Both the position numbers and the translations under genes were made by a program. Below the pieces are notes generated by a model, which did not search any database, was not told the origin of the DNA, and worked only from the letters and a program-made list of their open reading frames with translations. Source: CAJWGI01 sp036011785 (GTDB taxonomy: Bacteria > Chloroflexota > Anaerolineae > Anaerolineales > UBA11657). Taken from it: 5,183 nt of DNA. Location: NCBI GenBank assembly GCA_036011785.1, contig DASCOB010000030.1:1-5183 (forward strand). Direction: 5' to 3'. Shown here in pieces: positions 1 through 4,999 of the stretch; positions within the stretch are counted from its first letter, which is position 1; the number at the start of each line of letters is the position of its first letter.

Positions 1-66
1 GGCCCCGGCCTCAGCTTCGTTCAGCACCACTATGATCTGCTCCTCCGTGTACCTCTTCCGACCCAT
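1..66 (-). CDS. IS3-family transposase OrfA, N-terminal 22 codons only
   Basis: The reverse complement from position 66 reads MGRKRYTEEQIIVVL followed by NEAEAGA, and then leaves the window. This matches the standard opening of IS3-family OrfA proteins (HTH_8/transposase_8 type, [KR]x(R/K)[YF]TEEQI...EAGA), where the first helix of the DNA-binding domain starts. OrfA binds the IS ends, and a programmed frameshift with OrfB makes the full transposase. The start codon is well supported: AGGAGG lies four bases upstream of the ATG (70-76, minus strand). It points away from ppc. Partial only because of the window edge; whether the full gene is intact is unknown. Confidence 0.85.
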   Translation of the reverse strand, partial: MGRKRYTEEQIIVVLNEAEAGA

Positions 67-139
67 GAGCCCTCCTTACTCGTATCATTCTAGCTGAGGA
101 CTCTACTTGCCGGTGTTACTGTTCTAGGGGGGAATGTCA
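1..139 (-). mobile_element. 5' end of an IS3-family insertion sequence, cut by the window edge
   Basis: Read on the minus strand, this segment begins TGACATTCCCCCCTAGAACA (139 down to 120), a TG-initial, C-run-containing end of the kind used as the terminal inverted repeat in IS3-family elements. A short untranslated stretch follows, then a strong ribosome site and the start of an OrfA reading frame at 66. The TG end at 139 lies 73 bases before that start codon, a normal spacing for this family. The other end and the rest of the transposase lie outside the window, so target duplication and intactness cannot be judged. The exact outer boundary is inferred from the TG dinucleotide and is the least certain part. 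Confidence 0.65.
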
Positions 140-227
140 GGCGTAGACAAGCGTTTTTGCGATTTTGCGCTTGGCAGCACGGCGGTTGCCCCATGAAAGC
201 GGGGAATCCGAGCGAATCAGGCCGCAT

Positions 228-256
228 TTGACGCCCTTGGAATGCGGGATTATAGT
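228..256 (+). promoter_or_regulatory. sigma70-type promoter for ppc
   Basis: TTGACG at 228-233 and TATAGT at 251-256 are separated by exactly 17 bases, each one or two mismatches from the sigma70 consensus. Transcription would start near 263, giving a leader of about 105 nt before the ppc start. It lies about 90 bp inside the unique side of the IS end at 139, so ppc seems to have its own promoter and not to depend on one from the IS. Inferred from sequence only. Confidence 0.6.
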
Positions 257-288
257 TGGCGGTATCCCAGAGGGAGCTATATCCAGGA

Positions 289-318
289 AAGCCGGTTTGA
301 TCTGGGGAATCCCGGCTT
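289..318 (+). promoter_or_regulatory. hairpin in the ppc leader
   Basis: AAGCCGG (289-295) pairs perfectly with CCGGCTT (312-318), and GAT/ATC can pair further in, leaving a purine-rich CTGGGGA loop. A second small stem, AGGGC (325-329) with GCCCT (336-340), follows. There is no T-run after either, so they do not look like intrinsic terminators. They lie in the predicted transcript between the promoter and the ppc start. I recognise no riboswitch class. Confidence 0.4.
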
Positions 319-368
319 AAAAGAAGGGCCTCATCGCCCTGAGTCTTCGGTGCTAGATTGTCCAATTC

Positions 369-3116
369 ATGCTGACACCCTACACTCACGGAACCGGGAT
401 CACCAGACCATTGAGCGAGCAAGTGCACCTGTTAGGTACGCTGCTTGGGCATGCCATACGGCAACAGGCCGGAGACGACATTCTGCAGTTGACCGAGCGG
501 ATTCGAATTCTATGCAAAGATGCCGCTGTCACCGGCAAGGAAGACCTTCGAGACCAGGCTGCTCAGATCATCCAATCGCTATCGACTGACGAGGTCGTCT
601 GGCTTCTTCGGGGGTACACCGCTTTCTTTCATTTGGTGAACAAAGCCGAGCAACGCGAAATTGTCCGAATCAATCGAGACCGCCAGCGGAAAGCCAGCAA
701 GACAAGACCGCGCGTGGAATCGATTGCCGAAGCCGTTAATCACCTTAAGCAGGAAGGGATGGCATTCGAACAGGTGATGCAATGGATAGGGCGTTTGGAC
801 ATTCAGCCGACGTTTACCGCTCATCCCACTGAAGTACGCCGCCGAAGCGTAACACATAAACAGCGACAGGTAGCTGCACAGCTTGCCCGCTTACAAGATG
901 AGAACCTCCTGCCCGCGGAACGGGAAATTGCCATACGAGATGTCTTTTGCCAAATTGCCCTGCTATTGGCAACCGACGAGGTCCGCGCTGAACGCCCATC
1001 TGTCGTTGATGAAGTTGAGCACGCGCTCCACTACTTGAGCACCTCAGTTTGGCAGCTTGTGCCTCAACTCTCCCGAGATTTGCAGTCGGCGCTGGAACTC
1101 TATTATGGGCAAAGTCCGGAGCTTCCCATGTTCTTGCGTTTCCGTACCTGGGTTGGCGGCGACCGGGATGGCAACCCCAACGTCACGGCGGAAGCGACAC
1201 GCACTGGTCTGCGACTGCACCGGCAAACCGTCGCAAGACTCTACCTGGACGAACTGCGCGACTTGTGGAACGACTTGAGCATTTCCAGTCTCATCAATGT
1301 GGTGCCAGCGGAACTAACGAAATCGCTCGTAGAAGAATCGCGAACAGACTTGCTACACGAAGACGAAATCAGGCCGTTCGTCCACGAGCCTTATCGTGTC
1401 AAAATCAACTACATGATGGCGCGGCTCAAACGCATGCTCGACGAAGTGTCCGCAAGTGCCTGGGATGAATACAACAGCGCTGGCTTCATCAGTGATTTGG
1501 AGATGCTCCAGCGTTGCCTGAAGCAGAGCAACATCGAAAAGCTCGCCGAATCCGGTCGCCTTGCGGACCTGATAATTCGTGCAAAAACGTTCGGGTTCCA
1601 CCTCGCAGCGCTGGATATTCGCCAACATAGCAAAATCCACGAGCAAGCGGTCCACTCGTTGTTGAGTGCTGGCGGAGTATGCACGGACTATTCTAGACTG
1701 CCCGAAAAGGACCGGCTCAGAATTCTTGAAAGTGAGTTACAGAACCCGCGGCCTTTACTGCCCAAGGGCACGACGCCGACCGGTGAAGCGCAACTGGCGC
1801 TCGAAACCATGGATGTGATGGCCCAAGCCCTGGGGGACGAACCGGAGTCGCTTGGCAGCTACATCATCAGCATGACCGACTCGGTGAGCGACATACTGGA
1901 AGTCCTGTTGTTGCTGAAAGAAGCCGGGCTCTGGCACTACGACAATGGCAGAGTGAAGACGTCCATTGACGTGGTCCCGTTGCTTGAAACCGTGGACGAT
2001 CTTGAGCGGGCGGAAGCATTCATGGAATCGCTGTTGACAAATCCGGTCTACCGGCTGCATTTGACAGCACGGAAGAACTTCCAGGAAATCATGTTGGGCT
2101 ACTCAGATAGCAACAAAGACGGTGGCTATTGGATGGCGAATTGGGCCTTGCACAAGGCTCAGGCAGTCCTGGCCCGCACGTGTCAGAAGCATCACACCGA
2201 ATTGCGCTTGTTTCATGGCCGAGGCGGATCGGTAGGGCGCGGCGGGGGCCGCGCCAATCACGCCATTTTCGCGATGCCTCCGGAAACCCACAACGGACGC
2301 ATACGCTTCACCGAGCAAGGCGAGGTGATCTCATTCCGCTACGCTCAGGAGGCAGTTGCCCATCGCCACTTGGAGCAAATCATCAATGTCATGCTGAAAT
2401 CGATCAGGCCTGCAACTGAGACTTTGCGGCCCGATGTAACTGCGATGATGGAAGCCTTGGCCGGTGAATCCATGCGCGCTTACCGCGGCTTGATTGATGA
2501 CAAGCGCTTCTGGCCATGGTACGTGAAGGTGACGCCAATTGAGCACATTAGCCATTTGCCGATTGCCTCGCGGCCGGCCTCACGCCAGGCCGCAAGTGAA
2601 GTGGACTTCGAAGACCTGCGAGCCATTCCCTGGAATTTCGCATGGACCCAAACCCGATACAACGTGCCCGGGTGGCACGGCCTGGGCGTCGCACTGCAAG
2701 AATACATCGACGAGAAATCAGAGAACCTCGATATGCTGCGCGACCAATATCAGAACTGGGCTTTCTTCCGCACTGTAATTGACAATGCGCAACTAGAAAT
2801 GGCGCGCGCCCGGCTCGATATCGCTCAGCGATATGCGCGGCTGACGCGGGGAGGCTTTCACCCGCAAATACAACGGGAATTCGAGTTGGCCCGGCAGGCC
2901 GTCCTACAGATCACCGGGCAGTCGGAATTACTGGACAACAGCCCGGTCATTCAGCAATCGATCCTGCTGCGGAACCCCTACACTGATGCGCTCAACCTGC
3001 TTCAGTCCGAGTTGCTACGGCGTTGGCGACAGCAGCCCAAAGACACACGCGAGCTGCGAAAGGCAATGTTCTTGGCGATTAACGGCCTTGCCGCCGCCAT
3101 GCAGGGCACGGGATAG
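369..3116 (+). CDS. ppc: phosphoenolpyruvate carboxylase (EC 4.1.1.31)
   Basis: Cytosolic enzyme converting PEP plus bicarbonate to oxaloacetate and phosphate, the main anaplerotic feed into the TCA cycle. 915 aa against 883 in E. coli, full length. Visible family marks: TFTAHPTEVRRR with catalytic His152; VGGDRDGNPN (262-271); metal ligands Glu540 (LLETVDDL) and Asp580 in the GYSDSNKDGG signature with Lys583; FHGRGGSVGRGGG with Arg618 (E. coli Arg587); SRPAS with Arg735; LRAIPWNFAWTQTR with Arg751; LLRNPYTD with Arg868; C-terminal end MQGTG. The ATG at 369 is the first start after an in-frame TAG at 354-356, and the next residues (SEQVHLLGTLLGHAI) already align with the family N-terminus. 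No Shine-Dalgarno is visible before it. Two aspartate-inhibitor residues differ: Lys773 is Arg815 and Asn881 is Gly913. No frameshift or stop, and no neighbour from the same pathway. Confidence 0.98.
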   Translation: MLTPYTHGTGITRPLSEQVHLLGTLLGHAIRQQAGDDILQLTERIRILCKDAAVTGKEDLRDQAAQIIQSLSTDEVVWLLRGYTAFFHLVNKAEQREIVRINRDRQRKASKTRPRVESIAEAVNHLKQEGMAFEQVMQWIGRLDIQPTFTAHPTEVRRRSVTHKQRQVAAQLARLQDENLLPAEREIAIRDVFCQIALLLATDEVRAERPSVVDEVEHALHYLSTSVWQLVPQLSRDLQSALELYYGQSPELPMFLRFRTWVGGDRDGNPNVTAEATRTGLRLHRQTVARLYLDELRDLWNDLSISSLINVVPAELTKSLVEESRTDLLHEDEIRPFVHEPYRVKINYMMARLKRMLDEVSASAWDEYNSAGFISDLEMLQRCLKQSNIEKLAESGRLADLIIRAKTFGFHLAALDIRQHSKIHEQAVHSLLSAGGVCTDYSRLPEKDRLRILESELQNPRPLLPKGTTPTGEAQLALETMDVMAQALGDEPESLGSYIISMTDSVSDILEVLLLLKEAGLWHYDNGRVKTSIDVVPLLETVDDLERAEAFMESLLTNPVYRLHLTARKNFQEIMLGYSDSNKDGGYWMANWALHKAQAVLARTCQKHHTELRLFHGRGGSVGRGGGRANHAIFAMPPETHNGRIRFTEQGEVISFRYAQEAVAHRHLEQIINVMLKSIRPATETLRPDVTAMMEALAGESMRAYRGLIDDKRFWPWYVKVTPIEHISHLPIASRPASRQAASEVDFEDLRAIPWNFAWTQTRYNVPGWHGLGVALQEYIDEKSENLDMLRDQYQNWAFFRTVIDNAQLEMARARLDIAQRYARLTRGGFHPQIQREFELARQAVLQITGQSELLDNSPVIQQSILLRNPYTDALNLLQSELLRRWRQQPKDTRELRKAMFLAINGLAAAMQGTG

Positions 3117-3197
3117 CCCAAGTCTTCCGAAGCGATTGCCACGCCGGCCAGCTCAGTCACGGAGACATCGCGCATAATTGTACACCGTCAACGATAA

Positions 3198-3295
3198 TGG
3201 GACACATCGGGGGTAAGAAAACCTGAGAGAGGGGAAGTGACGTGAACTCCTGGAATGAAGGTACATTACTTCCAGAAAGGAGCAAATGTGTCCCA
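3198..3295. repeat. 10-bp perfect inverted repeat enclosing about 78 bp
   Basis: TGGGACACAT (3198-3207) is repeated inverted as ATGTGTCCCA (3286-3295). Between them lies a second pair, CTGGAA (3250-3255) with TTCCAG (3270-3275). Such TGGGACAC-containing ends remind me of IS21- or IS481-type element termini, so this may be a tiny non-autonomous element or the remains of IS ends. The family assignment is a guess; the repeat itself is plain in the sequence. Confidence 0.5.
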
Positions 3296-3330
3296 GTCAG
3301 AAAACATTAAGGCCACGGTTGCCGAGGAGC

Positions 3331-3350
3331 GGAGCGAGCAGACTCGCTCC
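3331..3350. repeat. strong hairpin between convergent genes
   Basis: GGAGCGAG (3331-3338) and CTCGCTCC (3343-3350) form a perfect 8-bp GC-rich stem with a CAGA loop. It lies 24 bases past the stop of the minus-strand lysine-rich gene and about 215 bases past the ppc stop. Neither side carries a T-run, so a canonical intrinsic terminator is not supported, though it could still slow polymerase or protect a 3' end. Confidence 0.45.
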
Positions 3351-3373
3351 TTCGTCCGCATGGTGAAAGCGCC

Positions 3374-3481
3374 CTAAGTCTTCTTTTCTTGTTTCAATTT
3401 GCGTTTTTCCTTTAGAGTATGTTTTGCCAGTGTCTGTTGTTCCTTTTTGGCTTTATCTTTTTTGCCACCCTTATCACCCAT
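3374..3481 (-). CDS. small lysine-rich protein, 35 aa, function unknown
   Basis: Minus-strand frame beginning MGDKGGKKDKAKKEQQTLAK and ending KRKLKQEKKT, about 40% Lys or Arg, strongly basic, no membrane segment or signal peptide, likely a single charged helix. The start is well supported: AGGAG on the minus strand lies eight bases before the ATG. From memory, very similar short proteins (MGDKG-KKDKGK...KEKRKLKKEKK) recur as conserved hypotheticals in many environmental bacteria, which is why I count this as real despite its size. Such composition would suit binding to RNA, DNA or ribosomes, but that is inference. It converges with ppc, and its stop overlaps nothing firm. No promoter was recognisable upstream, so it may use a weak or non-sigma70 one. 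Confidence 0.75.
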   Translation of the reverse strand: MGDKGGKKDKAKKEQQTLAKHTLKEKRKLKQEKKT

Positions 3482-3801
3482 TACTCTTTCTCCTTTGCAT
3501 CGGGATTCTTCGGAATGTTGAGGTGGACCCGGTCGGTTGGACAGGGTTTGGGCGATATTAAGCGAGAGTCCCGGCGTCCCGCCTCAGTTTACCACTACTC
3601 TTCTGGGTGGCCACCCCCTCTCTGTTGGTAGTCACCGTATTCCCGAGCACCGTGCGCTACCCGGTCGCTTGGACTTGACCCGTCGTCCGAAATTCAAAAT
3701 CCGCGCCCCCGGTACCCTCCGTCGGAAGAGCTAGGCCGAGAGCGGGACCCGTATTCTGCCGTCCGCCCTGAGCCGGTGACCCTGGACAAGTCCCACTTAC
3801 A
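3482..3801. other. 320 bases without a firm gene; possible decayed coding sequence
   Basis: A plus-strand frame is open from 3522 to a TAG ending at 3734. It has a TTG (3537) but no ATG or ribosome site near its start. Its codons end mostly in C or T with frequent RNY pattern, which is coding-like. Its end (LDLTRRPKFKIRA, from 3670) matches a segment at 4897 in sequence and frame. A perfect palindrome GGGTGGCCACCC lies at 3605-3616. I recognise no product. Best read as a fragment of a former gene or as noncoding DNA with compositional bias. Confidence 0.4.
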
Positions 3802-4266
3802 CTAATACCTTTTGTCCAAGGGGCGCGCCGTCAACTTGCGAGCCGGGCTGTAGGTATATAACCCTGGCTCCCAAATGCCGCCCAGCGCCGTGGCGGGTGT
3901 CGTCGCCGCTGACAGTGCCCGCTTGCCGGGCCGCGTGGCCGCCAACTGGTCCAGCGTCAGCAGCTCCAACTGCGCCGCCGCCGTGCGTAGCGGTCACCGG
4001 CCACGAAGCCACTCATTGCCCCTCAGGATCAGCTTGACGCAGTTGACGTGGCTCTGCGCCTTCTGTACTTTCTGCTGGGCCGCCTGTATCTCCAGAAGGA
4101 CCGCCTCGGTCAGTTGCGCAATGTCCCTCATAGAGCCACTGAGATCGCGGATGCCGTCGTACGGCGGGAATTTTTCCCGAAGCGCCTGTAGCTCAGCCTT
4201 CGCCTCGCCGAGCAGTCGCGAACCGTCAATATGCTCCTGTTCCCAATCGAATCCGTTCCAGGCCAT
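3802..4266 (-). pseudogene. helical protein gene interrupted by in-frame TGA (90 + 63 codons)
   Basis: The ATG at 4266 is preceded by AGGAG five bases upstream, better placed than the GTG at 4272, which overlaps that site. The first 90 residues (MAWNGFDWEQEHIDGSRLLG...) are mostly helical, with a coiled-coil-like stretch from about residue 46 (MRDIAQLTEAVLLEIQAAQQ and on). They end at TGA 3994-3996 after EWLRGR. The same frame then runs on for 63 codons to TAG 3802-3804 with protein-like text (AAAQLELLTLDQLAATRPGK; LGGIWEPGLYTYSPARKL) and strongly GC-biased third positions. Simplest reading: a former protein of about 154 aa with a nonsense mutation (for example CGA or TGG to TGA). Alternatives are a genuine 90-aa protein, or readthrough. 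No family recognised. It lies 74 bp downstream of the HTH/zinc-ribbon gene on the same strand. Confidence 0.55.
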
Positions 4267-4340
4267 GGGCACTCCTGCTTGCGGGGTGATAGCAGCTACG
4301 TCTATCGTTGATATGGGGTCAGCCAGGTGGGCAAACCTGC

Positions 4341-4694
4341 CTAAGTTATCAACCGGGCGGATTTTTCACTTCTCCCTTTTTGCACTGCAGCGCCATTTCT
4401 ACGTGCAAAGCTGTCACTTTTCGACCAATATGATTTGAGTCCTTCGGAATTCATGAACTCCCGCTTTTCTCCGCAGAGTTGACAGACTCCCTCGCTCAGA
4501 GGGCCGTTCGAGCGCGCAATCACCCAGTAGTGGGTACATTGGACGAATCCAAGGAGTGTCTCCATGTTCATTGGACACGGCTCTGTCCCTCTGTAGACCC
4601 AATCTTGGACTGTCTTGACTGGCACATCGATCTGACGGGCAAGCTCCCGCACACTTAATTCCTGTTGGCTTAGCCACCATCGTAAGTTCATCAT
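4341..4694 (-). CDS. helix-turn-helix plus zinc-ribbon protein, 117 aa, probable regulator
   Basis: Residues 14-34 (SVRELARQIDVPVKTVQDWVYRG follows) form a clear helix-turn-helix of the Cro/excisionase-like kind, with L18, A19, V24, V29 and W32 in the expected places. Residues 53-83 then give Cys53-x-His55 and Cys71-x2-Cys74, with intervening HYWVIARSNGPLSEGVCQLC: a compact four-ligand zinc ribbon. The tail is polar and basic (from about residue 90). From memory, C-x-H-x-W-I...GP-x-S-x-G-x-C-x2-CG...F-x-NS motifs are frequent in Chloroflexota hypotheticals. The ATG-ATG pair at 4694/4691 is chosen because the HTH fold begins right after it; a longer start at 4751 adds 19 residues with no family likeness. 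The ribosome site (GAGAAAG) is weak. Likely DNA-binding; target unknown. Confidence 0.75.
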   Translation of the reverse strand: MMNLRWWLSQQELSVRELARQIDVPVKTVQDWVYRGTEPCPMNMETLLGFVQCTHYWVIARSNGPLSEGVCQLCGEKREFMNSEGLKSYWSKSDSFARRNGAAVQKGRSEKSARLIT

Positions 4695-4705
4695 GGGCTT
4701 TCTCA

Positions 4706-4720
4706 CTGTCGTTGAGACAG
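4706..4720. promoter_or_regulatory. short palindrome just before the HTH gene, candidate operator
   Basis: CTGTC (4706-4710) and GACAG (4716-4720) are perfect inverted arms around five bases, 11 bases upstream of the HTH gene start. Its place suggests a site for autoregulation by that HTH protein, but five-base arms arise easily by chance and no clear -35/-10 pair is visible with it. Confidence 0.25.
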
Positions 4721-4738
4721 GGTGGAGTCTACATTCTA

Positions 4739-4882
4739 CTACCGCTTGCAACCGTGGACCGCCACCAATACTGGGAGCATCACATTGGCGGGCACACGAC
4801 AGCCTAGGAGCCAGGCAGAAATGAGAAGAACGTAGGCGTCAGACGGTTCAAATTCTTCTTGCAAATCCAAATCCACCACCAT
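4739..4882 (-). CDS. possible 47-aa hypothetical protein upstream of the HTH gene
   Basis: Minus-strand frame from ATG 4882 starting MVVDLDLQEEFEPSDAYVLL and continuing ISAWLLGCRVPANVMLPVLV, an acidic N-terminus followed by a hydrophobic, possibly membrane-associated segment. It ends 44 bp before the HTH gene on the same strand, so it could be the first gene of a small operon. Against it: no ribosome site before the ATG, the frame stays open upstream so the true 5' end is unclear, and I recognise no family. Could be chance or a remnant. Confidence 0.25.
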   Translation of the reverse strand: MVVDLDLQEEFEPSDAYVLLISAWLLGCRVPANVMLPVLVAVHGCKR

Positions 4883-4999
4883 ATCAAATAGAGAGCTTCG
4901 ATTTGACCCGCCGCCCGAAAATCATTCAAAAAGTTCGCGGACAGTACCGTCAATCATACCGAAGACGGCGCGAGTTGGTGCCCGTTTTCTCGGCCAGCC
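4883..4999. other. region with IS-end-like motif, no firm gene
   Basis: A plus-strand frame runs from 4825 through this stretch, rich in arginine (QSYRRRRELV), and joins the IS sequence beyond 5000, so it is not a credible single gene. At 4904-4923, TGACCCGCCGCCCGAAAATC resembles both the IS end at 5000 (17 of 20 bases) and the segment at 3676. Nothing else is supported here. Confidence 0.4.

Larger units (their letters stand above)
3117..3373. other. ppc downstream region, no firm gene
   Basis: No convincing gene or T-tailed intrinsic terminator follows ppc. The region holds two inverted repeats (listed separately) and a 40-codon plus-strand frame at 3255-3377, beginning MKVHYFQKGANVSQSE, which has no ribosome site close to its ATG. 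A 22-codon frame from GTG 3242 has a better site (GAGGGG) but no recognisable product. Either could be a remnant of a mobile-element gene; I would not call either a gene. Confidence 0.5.

Noticed and set aside
90..428. 112-codon minus-strand frame across the ppc leader and start
   Set aside because: It crosses the inferred IS boundary, the ppc promoter and the ppc start, has no ribosome site, and its product resembles nothing.
242..589. 115-codon plus-strand frame overlapping the ppc start
   Set aside because: It overlaps over 200 bases of ppc in another frame, and ppc family identity there is clear.
1049..1468. 139-codon frame inside ppc
   Set aside because: Wholly within conserved PPC coding sequence; product is arginine/tryptophan-rich out-of-frame text.
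1755..2060. Minus-strand frames inside ppc
   Set aside because: Antisense shadows of the GC-rich third positions of ppc; none has a ribosome site or family likeness.
3419..3631. 70-codon plus-strand frame beginning MFCQCLLFLFG, looking like a membrane protein
   Set aside because: Its hydrophobic start is the antisense of the lysine-rich minus-strand gene (AAA/AAG codons read as TTT/CTT), which has far better start signals.
3783..3816. GGACAA / TTGTCC inverted arms
   Set aside because: Six-base arms 22 bases apart with no element or gene boundary to match; likely chance.
3797..4012. 71-codon minus-strand frame (Gly/Ala-rich) after the 90-aa protein
   Set aside because: Composition is that of a shifted frame; the frame continuous with the upstream gene is more protein-like.
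4324..4339. CAGGT / ACCTG hairpin between the HTH gene and the 90-aa gene
   Set aside because: Five-base stem without a T-run; too weak to call a terminator.
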